64,000 nt of DNA, from contig NC_036456.1 in NCBI RefSeq assembly GCF_002775205.1, positions 5,967,463 to 6,031,462 of the forward strand. The letters are read 5' to 3'. Positions 12,440 to 24,020 of this stretch are shown here, in pieces. Source of the stretch: Xiphophorus maculatus. Lineage: Eukaryota > Chordata > Actinopteri > Cyprinodontiformes > Poeciliidae. How positions within the stretch are numbered: position 1 is the first letter of the stretch; each line of letters begins with the position of its first letter. The translations under genes and the position numbers were made by a program. The notes beneath the pieces were generated by a model that saw only the letters and a list, made by a program, of their open reading frames with translations, made no database searches and was not told the origin of the DNA.

Positions 12440-13608
12440 CCATCCATCCATTCATCTTCTTCCGCTTATCCGAGGTCGGGTCGCGGGGGTAGCAGTTTCA
12501 GAAGGGAGGCCCAGACTTCCCTCTCCCCAGCCACTTCTTCCAGCTCTTCCGCGGGAATCCTGAGGCGTTCCCAGGCCAGCCGAGAGACATAGTCCCTCCA
12601 GCGTGTCCTGGGTCTTCCCCGGGGCCTCCTCCCGGTGGGACGTGCCCGGAACACCTCACCAGGGAGGCGTCCAGGAGGCGTCCTGACCAGATGCCCGAGC
12701 CACCTCGACTGTCTCCTCTCGATGTGAAGGAGCAGCGGCTCTACTCTGAGTCCCTCCCGGATGACTGAGCTTCTCACCCTATCTCTAAGGGAGAGCCCAG
12801 CCACCCTACGGAGAAAACACATTTCGGCCGCTTGTATCCGCGATCTCGTTCTTTCGGTCATGACCCAAAGCTCATGACCATAAATGAGGGTGGGAACGTA
12901 GATCGACCGGTAAATCGAGAGCTTCGCTTTCTGGCTCAGCTCTCTCTTCACCACGACGGACCGGTATAACGCCCGCTTAACGGCAGACGCTGCGCCAATC
13001 CGCCTGTCGATCTCCCGCTCCCTTCTTCCCCCATTCGTGAACAAGATCCCGAGATACTTGAACTCCTCCACTTGGGGCAGGACACCCCCCCTGACCCGGA
13101 GAAGGCACTCTACCCTTTTCCGGCTCAAGACCATGGCCTCGGATTTGGAGGCACTGATCCCCATCCCGGCCGCTTCACACTCGGCTGCGAACCGCTCCAG
13201 CGAGAGCTGCAGATCACGACCTGATGAAGCCAAAAGGACCACATCGTCTGCGAAAAGCAGAGATGAGATCCTAAAGCCGCCAAATCGGATCCCCTCAACA
13301 CCTTGGCTGCGCCTAGAAATTCTGTCCATGAAAGTGATGAACAGAATCGGTGACAAAGGGCAGCCCTGGCGGAGTCCAACTCTCACCGGAAAAGAGCCTG
13401 ACTTACTGCCGGCAATGCGGACCAGACTCTGACCCCAGTCATACAGGGACCTGACAGCCCGTATCAAAGGGCCCGGTACCCCATACTCCCGGAGAACCCC
13501 CCACAGGGCTCCCTGAGGAACACGGTTGAACGCCTTCTCCAAGTCCACAAAACACATGTAGACTGGTTGGGCGAACTCCCATGCACCCTCCAGGACCCTG
13601 CCGAGGGT
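12440..13608 (-). mobile_element. Rex3-like RTE-clade LINE, 5'-truncated
   Basis: On the minus strand, the reverse-transcriptase C-terminal half and the end domain are readable: FVDLEKAFNRVP, the RQGCPLSP block, the catalytic FADDV box, then GHELWVMTERT and GRPRTRWRDYVSRLAW. The 3' tail, on the minus strand, is GAATGGATGGATGG, the GATG-type repeat known for Rex3. The left target duplication GACTTTAGT (12431-12439) reappears at 13609-13617 and again at 13618-13626. The reading frame is open through the domain (down to about 12466), but the N-terminal part, including the endonuclease, is missing, so the copy is dead on arrival. Clade assignment is from memory of the protein family. Confidence 0.85.
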
Positions 13609-13626
13609 GACTTTAGTGACTTTAGT

Positions 13627-14555
13627 CTTGGGTTTAAAAGCTTTGAATTTGCTTGATGTGCCAACATTGAATGATTTTTCTTTTTTTTTTTCCAGAAAAT
13701 TGATAATAGAATAAAAACCAGAGTATGGAGGTTTAGCCAAAAGGAGGGCAATGTTCATAGAACTGATTACCATCACATGTCAGAATCAGTGACAAATGTA
13801 CAATTAAAAAAACAAAAAAAACTTAAGCATTGGTTTAAACAAACCAGTTTTATGTACGCATTAATAATTCCTCATTCATCAGGATAAAGGATGAAATTTA
13901 GCTGCTGCTCTAATTCCAGTCTACTTTCACTGCCATAAATTGCCATAATGTGACAAATATTCGCTGTTCTGATCCAATAAATAAATGCAAATTATGTCAC
14001 GATGTTCTGCACTGGAAATAAAAAGTAACCGTTAAGAGGATGAGATTTTACACACACCTGATTCAAATTTCAATTTGATTTCATATTCAGCAATATAATC
14101 CAGTAATAACAGGAGATCGTTAACATAGGATAAATTGTTGCCTTTTATTTGTGTGACTCTAAGCCTTCAAGCAAAAGAACATCATGCAGAAATTGTTTTA
14201 CGAAGGAAGAATCTAAATCCGTACATGGAGTTTAGAGATGACAGGAGGAGAAAAGAGGTCAAGATAAAGACTGAATGTGGAATCATCTATTTTAAAATGG
14301 TAAATATTCAGGAACTTTCCACGTTTTTTGTATATCTGGAAGATTATATAATTAAATCTACAAACACATTCCTGAGAAAACTAACAGTCTTTACTCAACA
14401 GGAATTTAATGATGAGGATCAAACTGGAGACACGGTTTGCTAGCTGACTGACTGCCAACCTTTTATCCCAGGATGAGATCACTTTAGTTTTGCCACGTTG
14501 ATGGGTCCTTTTGTGCTTCATTGTTTTTTTCTTTCTCCACCTGGTTAATGAATAA
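13627..14555 (+). other. Spacer between the LINE and CTL-5
   Basis: AT-rich DNA with no recognised gene. A 102-codon open frame at 14135-14443 has no family features and I treat it as chance. Confidence 0.4.
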
Positions 14556-14713
14556 TATAAAAACGACTGTCAGCTGGTTTAAATATTCACATATTCAAAT
14601 GTAGCTGCTGTTTAAAGAGCTGTTATAGAAACACATCAGTTTAGACTGAGGAAGCTTTTCAGCTGAACATTGAGAGACGACATCCCACATACTGAGGAAA
14701 CAAGGAACCAGAT
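14556..14713 (+). promoter_or_regulatory. CTL-5 TATA box and non-coding exon 1
   Basis: TATAAAAA at 14556-14563 is the clearest TATA box in the array. Exon 1 likely starts about 30 bases later and ends at 14713 before GTAAGT. The shared GTAGCTGCTGTTT word follows, but the promoter otherwise differs from the CTL-3 type. Confidence 0.5.
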
Positions 14714-14919
14714 GTAAGTTTCAGATACGTTTATGTTTTTTGTTATTTCTACTTATATGAACTGAAAAGTTGAGTTGAGTGTCTCCTGTCTGTCTCCGTC
14801 TCTCTGCTCTCATTGTTTCTCTGTCCAGTGGAGGGAGAGCTGCAGCTTTTCACTGTTTAAATGTTCTTCATCCAACAGAGACAAACTGCTGGAGGAAAAT
14901 AATTCATCTGACAGCAAAG

Positions 14920-15310
14920 ATGCAGTGGAGTCTGATTCTGCTCTTCCTGATGGGTAAGTTGATCTGAAACACAACTAGACTACGAGGAAATAAAGTTATT
15001 TCTTTGTTTTCACACTGAAATGTTAATGAAAGCAGCTTTGATTTTACTTCATTACAACTCGTAAGTTAACCCATCTTTAATGTTGATGAAAATGTAATAC
15101 CAACATGTCTTATGACAGCTCAGTGTTGCTTCATTGACTGTCAGCTCTATCAGTTTCACTACATTAATGAGAATAAAACCTGGACTGAAGCTCAGCAGTA
15201 CTGCAGAGAGAATCACACTGACCTGGCCACAGTGACTAACATGAAGGACATGAAGAGACTCATCAACATCTCAGCTGGAGATATTTAAAGATATTTCCTC
15301 TGCTCTGATG
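14920..15310 (+). pseudogene. CTL-5: signal exon plus truncated CTLD1
   Basis: The signal exon (14920-14953; exon 2 starts at 14829) is intact. CTLD1 begins normally at 15119 (QCCFIDC, YCRENHTDL) but an internal deletion joins the SAGD segment to the last bases of the domain, creating TAA at 15286-15288. The donor GTGAG is kept at 15311. The open product is 67 residues and lacks the ligand-binding half and three of the four core cysteines. No CTLD2 or CTLD3 follows before CTL-6. It could still make a short secreted peptide, but loss of function is more likely. Confidence 0.8.
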
Positions 15311-16640
15311 GTGAGTATTAAGAAGACACACACAGAGTCTAAATTTTTTAGATTGTTTAAAATAAAACAATCAAATTCAGTTGCAAAAAAATTAACTGCT
15401 GCTGTTTATCTGTCTGCCAGTCACCTCAATTTTTTGTTCATCTTGACAACAGATGAGAATCCCTGCGTCTCCAAAGCCAAACCAAGGTTTCGTTCACTCC
15501 AAGTTTACCTGCAGCAGCTCTATTTCCCTCCTGCTCTCCTACATCAACAGCCTTCAACTTAAAAGCTGCATCATATGAACTTCTTCATGTTGTTTCCATG
15601 ATGAGGGGATTTGAGTTTGAAAACATTTCTCACTTTGTGCCTGCTGCTAGCATGTGCTTGCTCTAAATGAAAATTAGCGCTTTCTATATTGATTTCCAGT
15701 TATGACTTCCTGGTAAAGAGCCCCCTGGTGGTTGAAGAAAAATCCTCAGAAAAGTCGCACCGGACTCCAAGCCACATGGTTCAAGTCAAGTGTGGAGAAA
15801 AAGTAGCGGCTTATAGTGTGAAAAATACAGCACTCAACTCAGTCAGGAGCAACCAATCAAAGCAAGGAGGAGGGTCATAGCGCTGTCAATCATCCTCATG
15901 CTCATGCTCTCTGTCTTTCATCAGAACCAGCGGTTGTAGCCTGCCACCCATGCTAAGGATAGTTAGCATAGACACTGATGACAGCAGATAAACAGTTTTT
16001 CAGTAATGTTAAGTTGTTTTTCCACCATTAGCACAATCATACACTGTACACGTATATGATTGGCAGCACTAAGACCCTCCTCCTGGCTCTGATTGGTTAT
16101 TTTTGACCTTAAGTTTTGCATTTTTGCAGACCACAAAAGCAGCACTGGGAGGAGGTGGAGGAGCTGAATTTTTTTCACAGATTATCTGTCTCACGCCATA
16201 CTGTCATGACATGGTGATGGTTTTAATAAATATAGACAAAGGACACCTTTGGAAGAGTCACATAAAGCAGCTTTAATCCACAGGGTTGAATTTTATGTCA
16301 GAACATCATTTGCATGTCTGGCGTCTTCTGGGAGGTTCTTTAACGGGAACTTTAGACCATTTTCTCCATGTCATCACTGGTGACATGCAAAGTAGGGAAA
16401 AGCAACATTTTAACTTCCTCTTTTGTAAAGAGTTTTCATAACATTCCCCTATACTGGTTTAAATATTGATATGCAGGCTATATTTATCAAAAATCTACTC
16501 TTCTCTGTGTACAGTTTTCAGCAGAAAAACAGTCGATTCAATTCTCCAAAACAGAAAACAAAATAAAAAACATCAGCAATTTGTGAGGATTTCTGCATGT
16601 TATGTTGGAAAATGTCATTAGAAATAAAAAAGTATATTTA
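15311..16640 (+). other. Spacer with an inverted interspersed repeat
   Basis: The first 500 bases hold nothing recognisable. The stretch 15690-16213 contains opposed copies of one repeat: a segment near 15850-15890 is an inverted, diverged match of 16070-16105 (CCCTCCTCCTGGCTCTGATTGG). Related sequence occurs near 31020-31223, 45145-45215 and 53570-53960. From about 16121 on, it is the start of a 2.4 kb duplication with 31127 onwards. Confidence 0.5.
15690..16213. repeat. Interspersed repeat with inverted arms, ending TACTGTCATGACAT
   Basis: Family members share GACCCTCCTCCTGGCTCTGATTGG, ACCACAAAAGCAGCACTGGG and the end TACTGTCATGACAT. In the 31 kb copy the other end carries ATGTCATGACAGTA, its perfect inverse, so the family looks like a non-autonomous DNA transposon. 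The superfamily is not determined. Confidence 0.45.
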
Positions 16641-16711
16641 ACCCTTGATATGAAGCGTTTCATCCTACAGAGAAAAATCACTGGGGTAAAATAATCCACC
16701 TGGCAGCAAAG

Positions 16712-17460
16712 ATGCAGTGGAGTCTGATTCTGCTCTTCCTGGTGGGTTTAGTTGATCTGAAACATTACATTCACTCTGTGCTGTGACATCACACATTGAA
16801 ATGAATTATGAATAATTTTGTCTGATTTTATTTTAAAAACACCAGAAACATTTTTCCTACTAATAACACTGCAAATACTGGTGGAGATGTTATCACTGAT
16901 TAGTATTTGGAGCAACAGGTTTTATGTTTACAGCTCAGTGTTGCTTCATTGACTGTCAGCTCTATCAGTTTCACTACATTAATCAGAATAAAACCTGGAC
17001 TGAAGCTCAGCAGTACTGCAGAGAGAAACACACTGACCTGGCCACAGTGACTAACATGAAGGACATGGAGACTCATCAACATCTCAGCTGGAGATCAGAG
17101 GGAAGCTTGGATTGGTCTGATCAGTAAACCAGAATTTAACAGAACATGGTTCTGGTCTCTGTCTGGACTGGAGTTCAATGAAAGTGAGACAAACTGGAAC
17201 CCAGGAGAACCAAATGATGGTGGATCTGAAGATTGTGCATTTCTGAATCATGATCTCAAATCTAAATCTAATTAAAATCTAATTAAACTGTGAGTTGAAT
17301 CATAAAAATCTTTTCACCAACAACATAAAAAACATGGAACATTTTTCCTGTTAAACTAATTTTATGTTCATCTTAAAGAATAGAACTATAAATTTAAATG
17401 TATCTGTTCACTCCACAGAAACTGATACATCCCATAAATATCACTTGATTGAAGAGAAGA
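16712..17460 (+). pseudogene. CTL-6: broken C-type lectin unit fused to the next gene's upstream region
   Basis: The signal exon (16712-16745, ending in FLV) has a weak donor GTTTAG in place of GTAAGT. CTLD1 (16934 to about 17273) carries a 2-base loss near 17070 and lacks its last part including the third and fourth core cysteines and the donor; a stop follows in former intron sequence. It reads NPGEPNDGG, the canonical EPN triad. CTLD2 (from 17419) stops after about 42 bases at GAAGAGAAGA and is joined directly to TGTGTCCTCTGG, the upstream region of CTL-7. The same truncations are in CTL-8, so they predate the duplication of the two; the 2-base loss is unique to CTL-6. Confidence 0.85.
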
Positions 17461-18041
17461 TGTGTCCTCTGGTGTAGCAGCAACTAGTTTATTATAAGAA
17501 GAGGAAACAATTTCCTGATTGACATCAAGGAATTAACTTGCCCTGCATCCTTTTGAACACTGTTTGTCTCACAAAATATCTAAAGACTCTTCAACACAGC
17601 ATACAATATTAAATGCTCTTAAAAATCAATAAACAATTATTCTTTTAGCAAAGTTGTGTCATTGATCCATATCGTCATCTTTGAGAAGCAAAAACAAAAT
17701 AATTGTATTAATCTATCAGTGAGGAGAAACTTACACTCTAAATAAACTGATTAATTAACAGCTAAGCTAAACTTAAGATGAAGCTAAACTGGTTTTATAA
17801 AAACTGGATAAAAAAAGTGACAAGTCAGTTTTCCCAGGATTTCCTGTTAAAAACACCTGATGCATAAAGCAGCTTTTCACTAGAGCTGCTGTTCTCACGA
17901 TTTCATCAGTTTGTTCTGAAAGACGTCTGTAACAAAGTTTATTTGAAAGGCAAATAGAAACCAGAAGGTACGAATGTTTTCTTTCCTTTTTAGGGTTTAT
18001 GAATGCTTTTTTTTTGTGAAATGTGTTCCTACCATGTTTTG

Positions 18042-18157
18042 AATATTAAAATGATGAAACAGTCAAATTCAGCTGCTGTTTAGCTACAAACAGTTCAGAT
18101 GGAACAGTTTTCAGCAGAGCATCAAGAGAAGAGCAACTAGTTACTGAGGAAGGAGAT
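18042..18157 (+). promoter_or_regulatory. CTL-7 core promoter and non-coding exon 1
   Basis: AATATTAAAA at 18042-18051 in the same block as CTL-3. Exon 1 ends at 18157 before GTAAGT. The whole upstream region to 17461 matches those of CTL-3 and CTL-9. Confidence 0.5.
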
Positions 18158-18402
18158 GTAAGTTTTATTAAAAAGTTTGTTATTCAGTGTAAATTTCATA
18201 AATGCTAACATTATTCTTTATTTCTAATATCGTGTTGCTATTTTAGTTAGTAAAAAACTGCACTATTATTTCCTGTCTCCGTCTCTCTGCTCTCATTGTT
18301 TCTCTGTCCAGTGGAGGGAGAGCTGCAGCTTTTCACTGTTTAAATGTTCTTCATCCAACAGAGACAAACTGCTGGAGGAAAATAATTCATCTGACAGCAA
18401 AG

Positions 18403-20056
18403 ATGCAGTGGAGTCTGATTCTGCTCTTCCTGATGGGTAAGTTGATCTGAAACACAACTAGACTACGAGGAAATAAAGTTATCTCTGTGTTTTCACACTG
18501 AAATGTTAATTATGTCTTTATTTATCGCACAGAAACTTAGGCAAGATCAACTGGAATAACAGTTTTAGAACTGAAATATGTTATTTTATATGTTGGCAAA
18601 TTTATTGAAATTTAATGACACATGTTAGCATTATCTTTTATGTTTACAGCTCAGTGTTGCTTCATGGACTGTCAGCTCTATGAGTTTCATTACATTAATC
18701 AGAATAAAACCTGGACTGAAGCTCAGCAGTACTGCAGAGAGAAACACACTGACCTGGCCACAGTGACTAACATGAAGGACATGAAGAGACTCATCAACAT
18801 CTCAGCTGGATATCAGAGGGAAGCTTGGATTGGTCTGATCAGTAAAGCAGAATTTACCAGAACATGGTTCTGGTCTCTGTCTGGAGTGGAGTTCAATGAA
18901 AGTGAGACAAACTGGAACCCAGGAGAACCACATGATAGAGGAAATCAAGGTTCTGAAAACTGTGTATTTCTGAATCATGTTCTCAAATGGGAAGTTACTG
19001 GTTGCGGGGCCATCAAGTACTTTGTCTGCTTTAATCGTGAGTATTAATAAAACACAGAATGATGACTAAGAACATAATCTAATTAAATTGTGAGTTGAAT
19101 CATGAAAATCTTTCCATCACCAACCTAAAAAAACATGGAACATGTTTCCTGTTTGTGTTTCCCAGTGAAACTAATTTTATGTTCAGCTTAAAGAATAGAA
19201 CTGTAAATTTAAATGTATCTGTTCACTCCACAGAAACTAATACAACCAATAAATATCACTTGATTGAACAGAGGAAGACCTGGCAGGAAGCTCAGAGTTA
19301 CTGCAGAGAGAAACACACAGACCTGATCAGTGGAATGAAGCAACTGAAAGATTTGATGATCTATGATTATCAACTATACTTTGGTTTATTCAGAGACACC
19401 TGGAGGTGGTCAGATGGAAACAGTTTCTCTTTCAGACACTGGAATAATGACTTTAACTATCCACAGTCCAACAGTGGTCAATGTGCCATGACTGTGTTTA
19501 ATGATGGAGGCAGATGGAAGAATATGAACTGTGATGAAAAAAAACCCTTCATCTGTTACGATGGTGAGATGTTGCAACTTAAATGTTCACACATTAATTT
19601 TTAATGTGTTAATAAAAATATGTTTGTCTTCTATGTATTCCTAAGAAGTACATTCATTTTTCATTATAAAGTTGTGAAGAATTTTTTTTGTGCTCACATT
19701 GTATGACAGATAAATTGATCCTGATCAAAGAGAAGATGAACTGGGAGGACGCCTTGTACTACTGCAGAGATCATCACCATGACCTGGTCACCATCACCAA
19801 CATGGATCAACAGATATCAGTTCAGCAGGAAGCCCAGTTCGCATCGACTGATTATGTCTGGACGGGTCTGCACTACACCTGCACTCTGGATTTCTGGTTC
19901 TGGGTCAGTGATGAGGTGGTCATCTATCAGAACTGGGCCAAAGGTGAACCGATGGACGACTGTGACATGTCTGGAGCCATGGAGACGGGAGGAAAACATA
20001 AATGGTTCAAAAGAAATGATTCTGACCTGTTTAATTTCATCTGTTCTAAAGAGTAA
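18403..20056 (+). CDS. CTL-7: secreted triple C-type lectin, complete
   Basis: Coding exons 18403-18436, 18650-19036, 19234-19563 and 19710-20056 give 365 residues; exon 2 starts at 18312. CTLD1 starts QCCFMDC and has GEPHD and WEVTGC at the binding-loop positions, so neither the EPN nor the WND motif is kept. Its last codons read CFN rather than CYDG, and the split codon across the CTLD1/CTLD2 junction becomes Q instead of E. CTLD2 is six codons shorter than in CTL-3 (GMKQLKDLMIYDYQ). CTLD3 is class II but has a private segment, MDQQISVQQEAQFAS, replacing the usual MDDQRWIQEKVKNAS. All splice sites are GT-AG. The 3' flank matches that of CTL-1. Confidence 0.9.
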
Positions 20057-22390
20057 AATCCTCTCTGCTTGTTTATTCTTCATGTGGTTCTTATTAAATG
20101 TTGGTTTCTTCCAACTTTACTTTCCTTCTGAAAGAAAAGAAAATCTTTATGTCAACAGTGATGAGCTTTTCTCTGAAAGCTTAATTTCAGTTTGGGTTTT
20201 TATATGTAATATACCAGTGTGTTATGTTTGTTATTCTATTCTAATATTTCAATCCTCCAAGTTTTCATAATCACGACAAGTGCTGTCAGATATTTTGGGA
20301 AAGTGACTTTTTACTGTTTACCATCTTATAATCAAAAGTTGTGGGTTCGATTCCAGCTTCATTTTGCCACATGTTGATGTTCCTCTGAACAAGGCGTTTA
20401 TCTCGATTGAAATGTATTTGTTTTTGTCTCTTATTAAAGTTTTTGATGATCTAAAATATATATAAAAAACTGAAGCAATTAAAAAAGTGCCAAAACTGTA
20501 ATTGCATTTGGGACTTTTGTGCTGAATTACACTTTCGTGGAGTTAAATTTGGGTCAATAAATCTGTCCCTGAATGCAACAGCAATACATAGTTAAGTCAT
20601 GACTCTGCACCCCCATCATCTGAGGGCCTGGTCTCATGCCAAAAGACGGTCAGATGCTTGAAATTGGAAAAAACAAGAAAAAAAAAATAAATCTAAAAAG
20701 CAGCTTTGAATTTTTTCTTCTTTTTCAGTTTTAAAACATTTTTTTCTTTTGAACAAACTGGCATCAATTGTGCTCCATAGAACTCATTCTTTTTGCAAGT
20801 ATGACAAGCATTTCACTCACTCACTTAAAATTTGTTACTTGTTTTAAGTATGTTTAAAAATTATTGAATTAGTTCAAGTAAATGGAGCATTGAAGTCATG
20901 ACCCAATGGTTTGTTTGACACGTCAGATTTGACATAAAATAAAAAAACAAACTAAAACCCAGACTCAGAAGTTCACATGGAGAGGGTTGCTGCATTTTTA
21001 CAGTGATGAATTTTCTGATCTTGAATTATTTGTTTTCTGTATCCATTTCAAACACAAACATAAACACCATCATGCAACGTCAACAAGCTAACGCTCCGAC
21101 GCCACATGCTATGATTGATCAAAAGTCACACAATTCATGGTTTGTTTACACTGACACATTAAAAATAGCTTCTATTCAAAGTTTTTTTTTCTTCTTCTCA
21201 ACAAACCGGTTGTCACCAAGTAAGTTTTCCTGCTTTGCATGGTTTTTGAAAAACCTGTTTCATAACACTGGTCAACAGCCAAAAAAATTGTCTGGGGTTT
21301 TTCCAATTGTTTTAGGGTCATTTTTAATGACCTGAATCCAAAAATCACATTGGTTTTGCTCAATCAGGTCAACTTCCTGAACTAAGCTACATATTAGCTG
21401 GGATGCAGCCATGACGGCTGATCACTGTTGGACTCTGAGGAGAGAAAGTCCTGCTGCTCAGCAGACGAGGCGATTGAAGAAATGCAAGTTCAGGCCCTGA
21501 ATTTTGCACAATGAAGACGTAATGTCCAATTTACATGTATTTACCCTGATCACTGTTTATTACTGAATTTGCAGAAATCCTACTTTGTATCATTTAATTA
21601 ATATACTCTGTTAGAAAACGACTTTTTTTTCCCTAAAACCTTTTTTTTTGGATGAGAAATCGTGACTGAACTGATAATGTCACAAAAATGTCATCAATTT
21701 CGTCAGAAGATTGGATTTCTCTGACTCAAATTAGAAGAAAAACCTGACCTGATTGAGAAAAATGGATGTTTTTACATTTTCACATTTTTTTTGGATTATG
21801 GACAAAAAAAATCACATCGAACTGCAGATGCTTGTTTATGTGGCTTTTAATGGAGTTTTTAAAGGTCCAGTTTCATCGGCAAAACAGCCTCGTTATTGTT
21901 GCTTTATTTTGGTCAGGTATTGATATTATATCATATGCTTAATATATTATCAAAGGCTTCAGCTGTTTTGATTATAAAGTTATTGAATAAACTATCATAC
22001 TGTGAAGTGAATTCCTGTTTTTTTTCTCGTCACTGCCGATGAGTTTTTCAACAAAGTAAATGAAACTAAAATTCCACATAAGTAACCATTTCAACAAAAC
22101 CATCTTATTAACACAATAACTATGTATGTCCCTTTAAGAAATTAGGTTTAGGCAAATTGAGGAAGTCAGTTCAGGACAGCAGGTCGCCATCACTTTTGTA
22201 CATAAGTATAAGTCATGCTAGTATGTTAAACTGAATGAGGTGTTTTGCGTCTGGAGAAACTTGCTCTATTGTTGTCACACATGTAGGAGTTTTAGCACCA
22301 CCTAGTGGTTGTTCTGTAATTAGTTTTTCCAGATAGATTCAGATGTTATTTAAATGTCGGACACAAATAAACAATCCAGAGCTATCTGTG
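20057..22390 (+). other. 3' flank of CTL-7 and repeat spacer
   Basis: From 20057 to about 21265 it duplicates the CTL-1 flank (820-1990), including a SINE-like patch at about 20325-20405. From about 21940 to 22330 it shares a diverged repeat with about 45640-46110 (TTGAATAAACTAT, AGAAATTAGG, and ACATGTAGG followed by TTTTAGC and CTAGTGGT). No gene is seen. Confidence 0.5.
21940..22330 (+). repeat. Diverged interspersed repeat, second copy near 45640-46110
   Basis: The two copies keep order and spacing of several short words over about 400 bases: TTGAATAAACTAT, AGAAATTAGG and a final CTAGTGGT. They lie in unrelated flanks. The family is not identified; a transposon 3' end is possible. Confidence 0.4.
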
Positions 22391-22392
22391 TT

Positions 22393-22620
22393 TAACCCTC
22401 ATGTTGTCCTGCGGGTCTAAAGTGACCCACTGGCATGTTTGGCTGTAGACGAAATACCCTAAACGATCTTTTTACGACTTGAAATTTTATGACTTTTCCT
22501 AAATTGACCCCGTCATTAGAAAATATACTTTGTTGTTTATATTTCCACGTGGGCTGTACACCGCTAGGGTACAAGGATTGTCCTGTGGGTCATTTCTGAC
22601 CCCGTAAATTATAAAAGCAT
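22393..22620. repeat. Possible piggyBac-like MITE fragment
   Basis: Begins TTAACCCTCATGTTGTCCTG, a TTAA plus CCCTCATGTTGTCC start seen in fish piggyBac-like elements, and has several GGGTC/GACCC words. I could not find the matching opposite end before the CA-rich run at 22680-22735. Confidence 0.3.
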
Positions 22621-22679
22621 TTAAACGCCAGAAAAAGAGTTCAAAGGCCACACACAAACTGTCTCTAATACATACACGC

Positions 22680-22735
22680 CCCCACCCACACACCCGGCCA
22701 CACACACATACACACACTTATACACACACATATCA
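22680..22735. repeat. CA-rich low-complexity tract
   Basis: Interrupted CACACA/TACACA run with CCCACCC words. No coding signal. Confidence 0.7.
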
Positions 22736-22984
22736 AATAAACTGGATTAATGTACGAATTGAAATTGCGTTTCTCAATCTGCAGCTAACCTCCCACATCA
22801 CACAAGTTCCCAAACACAACAAAAATAAAAACAATCTCAGACATAATAAAAACAAATTAAGGTATAGAGGATATGAAGGTACGCTGAATCCGAGTACCAC
22901 TAGTTGGTTCCTTGCTGACGCCATTCAGTAGATGTTTCACCAACAGGAGCTACGTTGTATGTCTGCACGTTCTGTCCTACATGG

Positions 22985-23325
22985 GATCTTCAGCATAAGA
23001 TGTTGAACAAATTCTTGTGCTGAAGATGTTCAACATAGCAACGTCTTCATATGAAGATGTTCTTGAACGTCTTGTGTTCAACATTTTGTGTTCAACGTTT
23101 GATTTTCTTCATCTCATGTTTAACGTGGGATAGGATAGGATGACCTTTGTCTTACGTTGAAGATGGTCAACATAAGAGCGACTTTATAAGATGAACATCT
23201 CCATCTCATGACGATGTGCTTCATCTTAAGTTCAAGGTGAGGTGGGAAGGACAGGATGCTCTTTGGCTTATGTTGAAGATGTTCAATATAACATCTTATA
23301 AGTTCAACACCTTATGTTGAACCCA
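22985..23325. repeat. Degenerate palindromic repeat array (GTTGAAGATGTTCAACATAA-like)
   Basis: About 340 bases are made of variants of GAAGATGTTCAACATAAG and its inverse, with AGATGTTGAACA near 22998, GAAGATGTTCAACATA near 23023, TTGAAGATGGTCAACATAAG near 23157 and TTGAAGATGTTCAATATAAC near 23273, plus the near-repeat GGATAGGATGACCTTTG / GGACAGGATGCTCTTTG. It can fold in many registers. The following 23330-23570 ends in CACTTCATGACA and may be an old LTR or transposon end. Confidence 0.6.
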
Positions 23326-24020
23326 CCTGTGTTCCTTGTTCTCCGTTGGATCCTTGTCTTGTCGCGTCAAATATGTTGTCAGATGTCTATTTGGTTACCA
23401 GTTGCTACCAGTTTTGAGCTTTTAGCCTCCTGCTCATTCTGTGCTGCCTGGATTTTGGACTTTGGATTTGTAATTCGTATCGTCATTAAAACATTGTTCT
23501 TTCATTCCAACCTGGGTCCTCGGCGTCATCCTCACCACCTCTTCACCGCACTTCATGACAAGGACATTATAACGCAAAAGGAAAAAAACAAAACCATGTC
23601 CCTACGGGGCTCCGTAACGGAAAACGAGAAATAGATTTGGACTGAAGAATACAGTAAACAGAGAGTGCTGTGAACAGAACCACTTACAGTCTCTGAGGAA
23701 CATTTTCAAATTGAACTCCAGGAATTTGCCAGGAATACAGCAAAGATCAGGCCATAGAAATGAAGCATCTGGTCTGGATGATGGTCATTCAAATCTTTCT
23801 GGTAAAGAGAGGAGAAAGGATTTTGTCTATTAAGAAATAATCAGCAACTGAGTGAGTATGTATATGTGGAACAGTTGTGGTTGTAGTGTAGAGGTGTGGA
23901 GTTGTGTTACCAGTTTTTTGATGGAATAACAACAGTATTCACTCTTAATAAGGAAAAAACCCCTCATAGTTAATCATTAGTAAGATATTTGATCAATAAA
24001 AAGTGCTGTGCTCTCTCACT

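Noticed and set aside
14135-14443. 102-codon open frame upstream of CTL-5
   Set aside because: No recognised domain, no copy elsewhere in the array and AT-rich composition; most likely chance.
14775-14957. Open frame across exon 2 in another frame, present in several units
   Set aside because: It overlaps the conserved 5'UTR and signal exon and runs through the donor; conservation is explained by exon 2 itself.
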